Assembly: GCF_004011865.1 (NCBI RefSeq)
Contig: NZ_RKLP01000002.1
Span: 62,001 to 126,000 of the forward strand
Reading direction: 5' to 3'
Source of the DNA: Prescottella agglutinans
GTDB taxonomy: Bacteria > Actinomycetota > Actinomycetes > Mycobacteriales > Mycobacteriaceae
DNA: 64,000 bases
Shown: positions 28,563-36,552 of the stretch, piece after piece
Numbering within the stretch: the stretch's first letter is position 1
Layout of the letters: every line of letters starts with the position of its first letter
Position numbers and translations under genes: made by a program
The notes under the pieces: model-generated
Seen by the model: only the letters and a program-made list of their open reading frames with translations
Database searches by the model: none
What the model was told of the DNA's origin: nothing

Positions 28563-28587
28563 TAGCTAATGAGCTAACCAATTGACC
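28563..28587 (+). promoter_or_regulatory. Inverted/direct repeat upstream of the MFS gene
   Basis: TAGCTAATGAGCTA (28563-28576) is a perfect inverted repeat of two 5-bp arms. Read with its flanks it is also a direct repeat of AGCTAA at 8-base spacing, a shape seen at MarR and TetR sites. TTGACC at 28582 could be a -35, but no -10 at proper spacing was found. The remainder of the 28396-28652 gap shows nothing else. Confidence 0.35.
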
Positions 28588-28652
28588 GATTTCTTGCGCC
28601 ACTCCTTGCTTCATCTTTGCTCGACTTCTGACCAGAATTCCCGGGAGCCCAC

Positions 28653-30137
28653 TTGTCTCGTCCCGCAAAGGCCTCGGCATCGCTGCTGACGGCCACGCTG
28701 TGCTTCGTCATCCTCGTCGTATCGACCCAGCAGACCATCGTGATGCCGCTGTCCTCCGTCATCGGCCACCAACTGGACATCGGCACCACCGCCATCGGGT
28801 GGACCATCACCTCCGGCTTCCTCGCCGCCGCCGTCATGACGCCCGTCGCGGGGCGTATGGCCGACCTGCGGCGCAAACGCACCGTGCTGCTGGGCGTGTT
28901 GACGATCATGCTCGCGGGGTCGGTCCTCGCGGCCGTCACCGAGTCGTTGCCGCTGCTGATCCTCGCGCGGGTGCTGCAGGGCGTCTCGTTCGCCGCCTTC
29001 CCTGTCGGCCTGGCGATCCTGCGGGACGAACTGCCGCCGCGCCGGCTGGCGTCGGCGATGGGATTGCTGTCCGGCACGCTGGGTTTCGGCGGTGGCGTCG
29101 GCATGGTGCTGACCGGTCTGGTGGTGCCCGCCGGCGCCGACTACCGGCGGGCGTTCTGGCTCGCGACCGCGCTCACCGTGATCGCGATCGTGGCCGTGAT
29201 CGCGGTCGTGCCCTCCCGCCCCAATCCCGCACCGGGCCGGGTCGACTGGACCGGTGCCGTGTTGCTGGGGGCGGGGCTGGTGCTGATCCTGTTGCCGCTG
29301 TCCGAGGGCGGGAGCTGGGGGTGGGCGTCACCCCGGACGATCGGGTGCGCGGTCGCCGGAATCGTCGTCCTCGCGGGCTGGTTCGCGTTCGAACGCCGCA
29401 TCGCCCAGCCACTGGTGCCGACCGAGATGCTCACCCGCCGGCCCGTCGTCTGCACGCACCTCGCCGGGCTGCTCGTCGGGGCCGGGATGTTCGTCAACAT
29501 CACCGCCCTCACCTACTTCGTGCAGACGACGCGGGCCGCGACCGGGTACGGCTTCGACGCCGGCCCGATGCAGGCCGGTCTGGTCTACATCCTGCCGGGC
29601 GCCACGATCGGCGTCGTCGTGTCGATCTGCAGCGGCGCCCTCATCAACCGCTTCGGCGCCCGGGCGGTCATGGCCGCGTCCGGCGTGCTGGGCGTGGTCG
29701 GGTTCTGCTCCCTCATCGTCGCCCACGACACCACGTGGCAGGTGATCGGCGGATCGATGGTGGCGTCGGCGTTCACCAGCCTCGGGTACGCCGCGATGCC
29801 GGCCCTCCTGGTCGCCGAGGTGGACCGGGACCAGACGGGCGTCGCGAACAGCGTGAACTCGATCGCCCGGACCGCCGGCAGTTCGGTCGCCAGCGCCTTG
29901 CTGGCGACGTTACTCGCGGCCCTCACGATCGGCGACACCGCGTATGCCCGGGTCGACGCCTACCTCGTCGCGTTCGGGTTCGGCGCGGTGTGCGCCGTCG
30001 TGGCGCCGCTACTGGTGTTCGTCGGCACGTCGGGGCGACGCCGCACCGACGAGCCGACCGAGCCGGATCAGAGCGCTAGCTTGGCCAGCATGTCCCGCGC
30101 GGACTCGGCCGTCTTGGGATCGCAGAGCACGTCGTAG
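28653..30137 (+). CDS. Major facilitator superfamily exporter (DHA2-like)
   Basis: 494 residues with about 14 hydrophobic segments. The motif-A-like loop VAGRMADLRRKRTVLLG follows helix 2, consistent with DHA2 proton-driven drug exporters. The start is TTG at 28653 with GGGAG five bases upstream. The last 70 bases overlap the convergent general-stress gene. The C-terminal 30 residues are hydrophilic and could be read-through of the overlap rather than functional. Substrate unknown. Confidence 0.85.
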   Translation: MSRPAKASASLLTATLCFVILVVSTQQTIVMPLSSVIGHQLDIGTTAIGWTITSGFLAAAVMTPVAGRMADLRRKRTVLLGVLTIMLAGSVLAAVTESLPLLILARVLQGVSFAAFPVGLAILRDELPPRRLASAMGLLSGTLGFGGGVGMVLTGLVVPAGADYRRAFWLATALTVIAIVAVIAVVPSRPNPAPGRVDWTGAVLLGAGLVLILLPLSEGGSWGWASPRTIGCAVAGIVVLAGWFAFERRIAQPLVPTEMLTRRPVVCTHLAGLLVGAGMFVNITALTYFVQTTRAATGYGFDAGPMQAGLVYILPGATIGVVVSICSGALINRFGARAVMAASGVLGVVGFCSLIVAHDTTWQVIGGSMVASAFTSLGYAAMPALLVAEVDRDQTGVANSVNSIARTAGSSVASALLATLLAALTIGDTAYARVDAYLVAFGFGAVCAVVAPLLVFVGTSGRRRTDEPTEPDQSASLASMSRADSAVLGSQSTS

Positions 30138-30556
30138 CGGCCGGCCACCAACTGCATGGTGGACGAGAAGTCACGCGTGCCGCGCGCGGCCGCGTACGGG
30201 ATGGTCGTGGAGATCAGGCCGAAGATGATGCCGCCGACGATGCCGACCAGCAGAGGCCCGAGCAGCCCGTTCGTGAAGATGCCGAGCAGCAGACCGAAGA
30301 ACACGCCCAGCCAGGCACCCGAAACGATGCCACCGCCAATGACTTTGGCCCACGTCAGGCGCCCCAGGACGCGCTCGACCTGCATGAGGTCGACGCCGAC
30401 GATCGTCACGTCCTCGACCGAGAACTCTTGGTCCGACAGGTAGTCCACGGCGCGCTGCGCCTCGGCGTAGGTCGGGTACGAACCGATCGGCCACCCTGTC
30501 GGCGGCGTCGGTAGCCCCCGCCCGGCGCGGTTCGGCTGTGAGAGTGGGTTCGTCAT
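30068..30556 (-). CDS. General stress protein 17M-like membrane protein
   Basis: 162 residues. The N-terminal domain (GSYPTYAEAQRAVDYLSDQ ... VTIVGVDLMQVERV) matches the YflT/GSP17M-type fold. A Gly-rich double membrane segment follows (GGGIVSGAWLGVFFGLLLGI; GPLLVGIVGGIIFGLIS), then the motif YDVLCDPKTAESARDMLAKL. By position and appearance it corresponds to mycobacterial Rv1234. Function unknown; homologues are general stress-induced. The 3' end overlaps the MFS gene. Confidence 0.75.
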   Translation of the reverse strand: MTNPLSQPNRAGRGLPTPPTGWPIGSYPTYAEAQRAVDYLSDQEFSVEDVTIVGVDLMQVERVLGRLTWAKVIGGGIVSGAWLGVFFGLLLGIFTNGLLGPLLVGIVGGIIFGLISTTIPYAAARGTRDFSSTMQLVAGRYDVLCDPKTAESARDMLAKLAL

Positions 30557-30651
30557 CGTCTCGTTCTCTCTTTGCTCGGGGCGTGCGATATGTCCGGTTC
30601 TACCGATCTCCGGCCCTCATATCAATTGTGCCCGCCCCGACCCGAGCCCGC

Positions 30652-31614
30652 CTATCGGTCGGCCGGCGGGGTGAAGGATGTCGTGCGGCTCATTCCGGCC
30701 GCCCGCCCCTTCGCGGAGATCACCAGCGCCATCTTGCGGCTCGCCTCGTCGATCATCTCGTCGCCGAGCATCACCGCGCCGCGGGCACCGCCCACCGCGG
30801 ACGTGTGGAACTCGTAGGCGTCGAGGATCATCTCGGCCTGGTCGAAGTCCTCCTGGCGGGGGCTGAACACCTCGTTGGCGGCCTCGATCTGGGTCGGGTG
30901 CAGCACCCACTTGCCGTCGAACCCGAGCGCCGCCGTGCGCTGGGCCGAGCGCCGGAAGGCGTCGACGTCCCGGATCTGCAGGTAGGGGCCGTCGATGGCC
31001 TGCAGGTCGTGGGCCCGCGCCGCCATCAGGATCGTCATCAGGATGTGGTGGTAGGCGTCGCCCCGGTCGTAGCCCTCGGGCTGCTCGCCCACGACCAGCG
31101 TGCGCATGTTGATGCTGGCCATGAAGTCCGCCGGACCGAACACCAGCGTCTGCACGCGCGGGCTCGCGGTCGCGATGGCGTTGATGTTCGTCAGGCCGAT
31201 CGCGTTCTCGATCTGCGGTTCGATGCCGATCCGCCCCACCTCGAGCCCGTTGGCCTTCTCGATCTGCGTCAACAGGAGATCCAGAGCCTGAACGTGACTG
31301 GCGTCGGGAACCTTCGGCAGCAGAATCGCGTCGAGATTCGCGCCCGCCCCGCCCACCACGGTCGCGATGTCGGCGTGCGTCCATTCGGTGGTCCAGTCGT
31401 TGACCCGCACGACCTTGATCTGGTCGCCCCAGCCGTCCTCGTTGAGAGCCTCGACGATCCGCCCCCGCGCCTCGGCCTTCGCGATCGGCGCCACCGCATC
31501 CTCGAGGTCGAGGAAGATCTCGTCAGCCGGAAGTCCCTTCGCCTTGTCGATCATCTTGCGGCTCGAGCCGGGGACGGCCAGAACCGAACGACGTGGACGG
31601 AAGCGGGAAGTCAT
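30652..31614 (-). CDS. HpcH/HpaI aldolase, citrate-lyase beta-like CoA-ester lyase
   Basis: 320 residues from the ATG at 31614, which has GGAGGG upstream. The fold is recognised by RRSVLAVPGSSRKMIDKAKG, the metal-site motif FLDLEDAVAP, the substrate Arg in KVVRVND, and IGIEPQIENAIG with a catalytic Glu. The length resembles malyl-CoA/citramalyl-CoA lyases. These cleave 3-hydroxy-acyl-CoA esters into acetyl- or propionyl-CoA plus an oxo-acid such as glyoxylate or pyruvate. The exact substrate cannot be assigned. It is divergent from the MgtE-N/CBS gene. Confidence 0.82.
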   Translation of the reverse strand: MTSRFRPRRSVLAVPGSSRKMIDKAKGLPADEIFLDLEDAVAPIAKAEARGRIVEALNEDGWGDQIKVVRVNDWTTEWTHADIATVVGGAGANLDAILLPKVPDASHVQALDLLLTQIEKANGLEVGRIGIEPQIENAIGLTNINAIATASPRVQTLVFGPADFMASINMRTLVVGEQPEGYDRGDAYHHILMTILMAARAHDLQAIDGPYLQIRDVDAFRRSAQRTAALGFDGKWVLHPTQIEAANEVFSPRQEDFDQAEMILDAYEFHTSAVGGARGAVMLGDEMIDEASRKMALVISAKGRAAGMSRTTSFTPPADR

Positions 31615-31671
31615 GACCGACAGGCCCTCCGAATTCAGTGGATCGGTAAGCAAGGATTTAGCCTTTTCATC

Positions 31672-32943
31672 ATGGCAGCCGTGAACAAGGTATTCGCAGC
31701 CAGGCTCGCCGGCCTGGTGGTCCTCGGACCGGACGGCGAATCGATCGGGCGTGTGCGGGACGTGGTGCTCACGATCCGCATGGGCCGCCAACCTCCGCGG
31801 GTTCTCGGCCTGGTCATCGAGATGTTCACGCGCAAAAGGATTTTCGTGCCGATGCTCCGTGTCACCGCGATCCAGCCGGGCTCGGTCACCCTCAAGACCG
31901 GCAACGTGAGCCTGCGTCGGTTCGACCAGCGCCCCACCGAGGTCCTCGCGCTCGCCCAGGTCCTCGACTCGCACGTCCGAATCGACGATCCGGAGGTCAC
32001 CGACACGATCGGTGCCGACGTCGTGATCGTCGATCTCGGCATCGAACTGACCCGCACCCGAGACTGGGTGGTCTCCCGTGTCGCGGTGCGGGCCCACCGC
32101 GGGCGGCTGGGCCGCCGCTCGGCGATCCACGTCGTCGACTGGCAACACGTCCACGGCCTGACCCCCACCGCGCTCGCGATGCCCGGCCAGGGCGTCTCCC
32201 AGCTGCTGATGCAGTTCGAGGGCATGCGGGCCGCCGACGTCGCGCACGCGATGCGGGAACTGCCGGAGAAGCGCCGGCACGAGGTGGCGCTCGCGCTGGA
32301 CGACGAGCGGCTCGCCGACGTCGTGCAGGAACTCCCCGCCGACGACCAGACCGACCTGCTGCTGCACCTCGAGGTCGAGCGCGCGGCGGACGTCCTCGAG
32401 GCGATGGATCCCGACGACGCCGCCGACCTCCTCGGCGAGCTCCCGGAGACGGACGCCGAGTCGCTGCTGCAGCTGATGGACCCGGAGGACTCCGAACCCG
32501 TCCGGCGCCTGCTCGAGCACTCCCCCGACACCGCCGGTGGCCTGATGACCCCGGAGCCGGTGGTGCTGACCCCGTCGACGACGGTCGCCGAGGCCCTGGC
32601 CCGCGCCCGCAACGCCGACCTGACGCCGGCGCTCGCGAGCATGGTGTTCGTGGTCCGGCCGCCCACCGCGACGCCGACCGGGCGATATCTCGGCTGTGTG
32701 CACCTGCAACGGCTGCTGCGGGAGCCGCCCGCGAGCCTCGTCGGCGGCGTCCTGGACGACGACCTGCCCCGGCTGGACCCGGAGGACTCGCTCACGAGCG
32801 TCACCCGGTACTTCGCGACCTACAACCTGGTGTGCGCGCCCGTGGTCGACGACGAGCACCACCTGCTCGGCGCGGTGACCGTCGACGACGTCCTCGATCA
32901 CCTCCTGCCCACCGACTGGCGCGAGGAGGACGACGATGAGTGA
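31672..32943 (+). CDS. PRC-barrel, MgtE-N and CBS domain protein (no channel domain)
   Basis: 423 residues. An N-terminal PRC-barrel-like region (RLAGLVVLGPDGESIGRVRD) is followed by a second barrel half, a helical MgtE-N domain (ELPEKRRHEVALALDDERLA, MDPDDAADLLGELPETDAES) and two CBS motifs. MgtE transmembrane helices are absent, so this is a soluble sensor-like relative of the Mg2+ channel, as in mycobacterial Rv1232c. ATG 31672 follows AAGGA. Its end overlaps the DUF1003 gene by 8 bases; DUF1003 proteins often accompany magnesium genes, so a shared role in divalent-cation response is plausible. Confidence 0.82.
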   Translation: MAAVNKVFAARLAGLVVLGPDGESIGRVRDVVLTIRMGRQPPRVLGLVIEMFTRKRIFVPMLRVTAIQPGSVTLKTGNVSLRRFDQRPTEVLALAQVLDSHVRIDDPEVTDTIGADVVIVDLGIELTRTRDWVVSRVAVRAHRGRLGRRSAIHVVDWQHVHGLTPTALAMPGQGVSQLLMQFEGMRAADVAHAMRELPEKRRHEVALALDDERLADVVQELPADDQTDLLLHLEVERAADVLEAMDPDDAADLLGELPETDAESLLQLMDPEDSEPVRRLLEHSPDTAGGLMTPEPVVLTPSTTVAEALARARNADLTPALASMVFVVRPPTATPTGRYLGCVHLQRLLREPPASLVGGVLDDDLPRLDPEDSLTSVTRYFATYNLVCAPVVDDEHHLLGAVTVDDVLDHLLPTDWREEDDDE

Positions 32944-33469
32944 ACTCAGCGGGCGTCAGCGTCTGGAGACCCCGCGTGGCACGCGCGGGCTGCGGCTGCA
33001 CATCGACGTCGAGGCCGTCGGCCGGGTGAGCGAGAGCATCGCCCGGTTCCTCGGCACCGGCCGATACCTGCTGATCCAGACCGTGATCGTCATCGTGTGG
33101 ATCATCCTCAACATCTTCGCGGTGCGGCTGCAGTGGGACCCGTACCCGTTCATCCTGCTGAATCTCGCCTTCTCGACGCAGGCGGCGTACGCGGCGCCGC
33201 TGATCCTGCTGGCGCAGAACCGGCAGGAGAACCGTGACCGGGTCTCGCTCGAAGAGGATCGGGCCCGCGCGGCGCAGACCAAGGCGGACACCGAGTTCCT
33301 GGCACGCGAGCTCGCGGCCCTGCGGCTGGCGGTCGGCGAGGTCGCGACGCGCGACTACCTGCGCCGCGAGCTCGACGACATCCGGCAGATGCTCGTCGAG
33401 CGGGACGCCAAGGGCGACGAGGACGACGAGCCCGGCCCCACTCCCCGGTCGCGCAGCGGCCGCAAGTGA
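32936..33469 (+). CDS. DUF1003 membrane protein
   Basis: 177 residues with two adjacent membrane helices (YLLIQTVIVIVWIILNIFAV and YPFILLNLAFSTQAAYAAPL) joined by a short loop, then QNRQENRDR, the hallmark DUF1003 layout. A charged coiled-coil C-terminus follows (EEDRARAAQTKADTEFLARE). It overlaps the MgtE-N/CBS gene by 8 bases. The stop lies inside the first unit of a 26-bp tandem repeat, so the last codons belong to that repeat. Confidence 0.82.
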   Translation: MSELSGRQRLETPRGTRGLRLHIDVEAVGRVSESIARFLGTGRYLLIQTVIVIVWIILNIFAVRLQWDPYPFILLNLAFSTQAAYAAPLILLAQNRQENRDRVSLEEDRARAAQTKADTEFLARELAALRLAVGEVATRDYLRRELDDIRQMLVERDAKGDEDDEPGPTPRSRSGRK

Positions 33470-33541
33470 GGCGGCCGCGCGGCGGCCTCGAGTGAGGCGG
33501 CCGCGCGGCGGCCTCGAGTGACGCGGTCGCGTGGCGGTCGG
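33464..33541. repeat. 26-bp tandem repeat, about three units
   Basis: Two nearly identical 26-base units (33465-33490 and 33491-33516) and a third diverged one to about 33541 share the core AGTGAGGCGGCCGCG and GGCGGCCTCG. The array begins within the DUF1003 stop region. A related core recurs near 39487-39505. Confidence 0.8.
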
Positions 33542-33600
33542 AAGTAACCCGGACGCTCCGGAGCTTCTCCGCGCCTGCGGCTGTTCCGCGCCCACAACCG

Positions 33601-33626
33601 GTCACCGATATGTAACGTGTGTCACA
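33601..33626 (+). promoter_or_regulatory. MtrA-like direct repeat upstream of the transglycosylase
   Basis: GTAACG (33612) and GTCACA (33621) are direct repeats with 9-base spacing, and another GTCACC lies at 33601. Such paired GTAAC/GTCACA boxes resemble published actinobacterial MtrA sites upstream of cell-wall hydrolase genes. The site is about 85 bases before the GTG. It is a motif match by eye only. Confidence 0.4.
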
Positions 33627-33709
33627 TCGACCGAGATGTACCGGCTGGAACACTCGGAACGAGATCCGTGACCGCGGATGCAGGTTTCCTGCAAGGAGGG
33701 GATTGAAGA

Positions 33710-34819
33710 GTGCGTGCCCGTGGAACTGTCGGTGTGTCCGCCCTCGTTCTTGCCGGATTCGTGACAGCAGCGTCATCCATGGGTGGCGTGTTCGCGACTC
33801 CGGTCCCGGAGTCCGCATCGACGGCCGCAGCCTATGCGCTGGACCCCGGCGCCCCGACCGGCACCGCCGCCCCGGAGGGGCAGGCGGCCCTCGTCCCGAC
33901 GGTCGGCCTGGTGCCGGCGGCACCGCGCCCCGAACGCCAACTCCGCACGGCCAAGCCCGCAGCCGCCCCGACGCTGCCCGATCCGACCGGGCTGCTGCCG
34001 GGGGCCGCCCCGCGGTCGGTGCCGGTCCCCGTCGTCGTCGGCCCGCTCGGGATCCCCGAGATCGTGCTCAACGCCTACCGGTCCGCGGAGCTGGCGATGG
34101 CCGGCGCCCAGCCCGGCTGTGGCCTGCCGTGGAACCTGCTCGCCGGCATCGGGAAGATCGAGTCGGGCCACGCCGGTGGCGGACAGACCGACGCGGCGGG
34201 CACCACCGTGACACCGATCCTCGGGCCGACACTGAACGGTCACCTGGCCGGCAACGAGATCATCACCGACACCGATCGCGGCCTGCTCGACGGCGACCCG
34301 ACCCACGACCGCGCCGTCGGGCCGATGCAGTTCATCCCGAGCACGTGGGCGCGGTACGCGACCGACGGGAACGGCGACGGCGTCGCCGACCCGAACAACG
34401 TGTTCGACGCCGCCCTCGCGGCCGCGCGCTACCTGTGCGCGGGCGGCCTGGACCTGCGCGATCCCGCCCAGGAGTCGCGCGCCGTGCTCCGCTACAACAA
34501 CTCGACGTCGTACATGGCGAACGTGCTCGCCTGGTCCACCGCGTACCGCACGGGCGGAACTGCCGCACCCGCGGTGCCGGTCGCCCCGACACCGCCGGAG
34601 CGCTCCGCCGACTCCGAGTCGGCGGCCGTCGACGCCGCCGCGCCGGGGCCCTCGGGCACCGCACCCGCCACCCCGACCCCGACGGCACCTCCCGCCGCGC
34701 CGGCACCGGCGCCGGCACCCGCCCCGCTGCTGCCGGGCCTGCCGGAGCTGCCGCCGCTGCCGTGCCTCGTCTTCTGCCCTCCGCCCACCCCCGCGCCGGT
34801 CGCAGCCCCGACGCCCTGA
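33710..34819 (+). CDS. Secreted lytic transglycosylase (Rv1230c-like)
   Basis: 369 residues. The GTG at 33710 follows AAGGAGGGG. A signal peptide covers about the first 30 residues (GTVGVSALVLAGFVTAASSM). The SLT domain holds the catalytic Glu151 in LLAGIGKIESGHAGG and the typical GPMQFIPSTWARY and AALAAARYLCAGG blocks. The C-terminal 80 residues are Pro/Ala-rich (APAPAPAP). It cleaves peptidoglycan outside the membrane. Two small hairpins (33664-33679 and 33680-33692) lie just ahead of the ribosome-binding site. By gene order it matches mycobacterial Rv1230c, adjacent to mrp. Confidence 0.88.
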   Translation: MRARGTVGVSALVLAGFVTAASSMGGVFATPVPESASTAAAYALDPGAPTGTAAPEGQAALVPTVGLVPAAPRPERQLRTAKPAAAPTLPDPTGLLPGAAPRSVPVPVVVGPLGIPEIVLNAYRSAELAMAGAQPGCGLPWNLLAGIGKIESGHAGGGQTDAAGTTVTPILGPTLNGHLAGNEIITDTDRGLLDGDPTHDRAVGPMQFIPSTWARYATDGNGDGVADPNNVFDAALAAARYLCAGGLDLRDPAQESRAVLRYNNSTSYMANVLAWSTAYRTGGTAAPAVPVAPTPPERSADSESAAVDAAAPGPSGTAPATPTPTAPPAAPAPAPAPAPLLPGLPELPPLPCLVFCPPPTPAPVAAPTP

Positions 34820-34853
34820 TCGGCCCCCGCACCGCGCCGCATACCATGGGGGC

Positions 34854-35990
34854 ATGGCAGCCCTGACAGAGACCGCCGTCCGCACCGCACTGTCCAAGGT
34901 GCAGGACCCCGAGATCCGTAAACCCATCACGGAACTGGGCATGGTCAAGAGCATCGCGATCGGTGACGACGGCAGTGTCGACATCGGCATCTACCTGACC
35001 ACGGCGGGCTGTCCGCTGCGCACCGAGATCACCCAGCGGGTGACCAAGGCCGTCGCCGACGTCGAAGGCGCCGGCGCCGTCCGCGTCGAGCTCGACGTGA
35101 TGAACGACGAGCAGCGCACCGAGCTGCGCCGCTCGCTGCGCGGCGACTCCACCGAGCCGGTGATCCCGTTCGCCCAGCCCGGGTCGCTCACCCGCGTGTA
35201 CGCGGTGGCGTCCGGCAAGGGCGGCGTCGGAAAGTCCAGCGTCACAGTCAACCTCGCCGCCGCAATGGCCGCGAAGGGGCTGTCGGTGGGTGTGCTCGAC
35301 GCCGACATCTACGGCCACTCGGTGCCCCGCATGCTCGGCACCGACGCCAAGCCCACGCAGGTCGAGCGGATGATCATGCCGCCGCAGTCGCACGACGTGA
35401 AGCTGATCTCGATCGCCCAGTTCACGCAGGGCAACACGCCGGTCGTGTGGCGCGGGCCGATGCTGCACCGCGCGCTGCAGCAGTTCCTCGCGGACGTCTT
35501 CTGGGGCGATCTGGACGTGCTGCTGCTGGACCTGCCGCCCGGCACTGGTGACGTCGCGATCTCGGTCGCCCAGCTCATCCCGGGCGCCGAGATCCTGGTC
35601 GTGACCACCCCGCAGCAGGCCGCCGCCGAGGTCGCCGAGCGGGCCGGCGCGATCGCGCTGCAGACCCGACAGCGCATCGCCGGCGTCGTCGAGAACATGT
35701 CGTGGATGGAGCTTCCCGACGGCACCCGCATGGAGGTCTTCGGTGCGGGAGGCGGTCAGGCGGTCGCGGACCGTCTCACCCGCGCCGTGGGTGCGAACGT
35801 CCCCCTGCTGGGCCAGATTCCGCTCGAGCAGGCCGTCCGGGAGGGCGGCGACGCCGGCATGCCGATCGTGCTCGGCGCCCCGGACTCCCCCGCCGGCACC
35901 GCGCTCCGCGAGATCGCGGACAAGCTGTCGGTCAGGGCGCGCGGCCTGGCCGGCATGTCGCTCGGCATCGACACCGTCCGGCACCTCTGA
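34854..35990 (+). CDS. mrp: Mrp/ApbC-type P-loop ATPase
   Basis: 378 residues. An N-terminal MIP18/DUF59 domain (VQDPEIRKPITELGMV) is followed by the P-loop GKGGVGKSS at 121-129, MLHRALQQFLADVFWGDLD and LPPGTGDVAIS. The family loads iron-sulfur clusters. The C-terminal region that in ApbC/NBP35 carries CxxC reads ENMSWMELPDGTRMEVFG and has no cysteines, so this member would bind a cluster differently or not at all. It is followed by a strong terminator and converges on tatB. Confidence 0.92.
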   Translation: MAALTETAVRTALSKVQDPEIRKPITELGMVKSIAIGDDGSVDIGIYLTTAGCPLRTEITQRVTKAVADVEGAGAVRVELDVMNDEQRTELRRSLRGDSTEPVIPFAQPGSLTRVYAVASGKGGVGKSSVTVNLAAAMAAKGLSVGVLDADIYGHSVPRMLGTDAKPTQVERMIMPPQSHDVKLISIAQFTQGNTPVVWRGPMLHRALQQFLADVFWGDLDVLLLDLPPGTGDVAISVAQLIPGAEILVVTTPQQAAAEVAERAGAIALQTRQRIAGVVENMSWMELPDGTRMEVFGAGGGQAVADRLTRAVGANVPLLGQIPLEQAVREGGDAGMPIVLGAPDSPAGTALREIADKLSVRARGLAGMSLGIDTVRHL

Positions 35991-36004
35991 CCCTACGGAC
36001 CGAC

Positions 36005-36037
36005 AAGGGCCGGATCCGCGGTGCGGATCCGGCCCTT
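36005..36037. terminator. Strong hairpin between mrp and tatB
   Basis: The perfect 15-bp arms AAGGGCCGGATCCGC and GCGGATCCGGCCCTT have a 3-base loop and are followed on the plus strand by a T-containing stretch (GCTCTTGT). It can serve mrp and the convergent tatB. Confidence 0.9.
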
Positions 36038-36077
36038 GCTCTTGTCTCGGGATGACGTCGCCCGTCTGGCGCTGGTC

Positions 36078-36470
36078 TCAGGTCGCGTCGGGGTCGACCG
36101 GGGGCCGCTCTCCCGCCGCGAGGGGCTTGGTGGCGGGCTCGGTGGTCGGCGTCGATCCGTTGGTGGCCGGCTTGCTGTCGAAGTTGCCGGTCAGGATCGA
36201 GTCGTCGCCGTCGAGCAGGTGCTTGGTGATGACCGCGCGCGGCGACATCCCGCGCAGCTCGTTGAGTTCGGACAGCGGCTTGCGCAGGTCGTCGAACTCC
36301 GGCCCCAGCTCGTCCTTGAGCTGCTGGCTGGCGCCGCTCGCGTAGTCGCGGACCTGACGCATGGTCTTGGTCACCCAGCTGACGGCACCCGGGAGCCGCT
36401 CGGGTCCGAGGATCACGAGCGCTGCCACGAGGAGCACCATGAACTCGCCCCAGCCGATGTTGCCAAACAC
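36078..36470 (-). CDS. tatB: Twin-arginine translocase subunit TatB
   Basis: 130 residues from the GTG at 36470 ([20 protein letters not shown]). The single N-terminal membrane helix is followed by LGPERLPG and an amphipathic helix, then a charged tail, the standard TatB plan; the length equals mycobacterial TatB. With TatC it recognises twin-arginine signal peptides. It is last in the sigE-rseA-htrA-tatB block. A Tat-type secreted propeller is encoded at 53751. Confidence 0.93.
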   Translation of the reverse strand: MFGNIGWGEFMVLLVAALVILGPERLPGAVSWVTKTMRQVRDYASGASQQLKDELGPEFDDLRKPLSELNELRGMSPRAVITKHLLDGDDSILTGNFDSKPATNGSTPTTEPATKPLAAGERPPVDPDAT

Positions 36471-36552
36471 CGCTTCAGGGTACGTGGTCGCGGCCGGAAC
36501 CGCTCGCACGATCTGGAAATATCACATGAATTCTGGCTGTCGATGCGCCCGG

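Noticed and set aside
31615-32901. Fusion of the CoA lyase with an upstream 430-residue domain on the minus strand
   Set aside because: The extension is antisense of the MgtE-N/CBS gene; a clear ribosome-binding site precedes ATG 31614.
33464-33541. CRISPR array
   Set aside because: Units are directly contiguous with no unique spacers; the arrays near 39441 and 63853 fail for the same reason.
33542-33709. c-di-AMP (ydaO) riboswitch before the transglycosylase
   Set aside because: Such elements occur upstream of actinobacterial cell-wall hydrolases, but the conserved GGGGA/CC core and pseudoknot partners were not found; only short hairpins are present.
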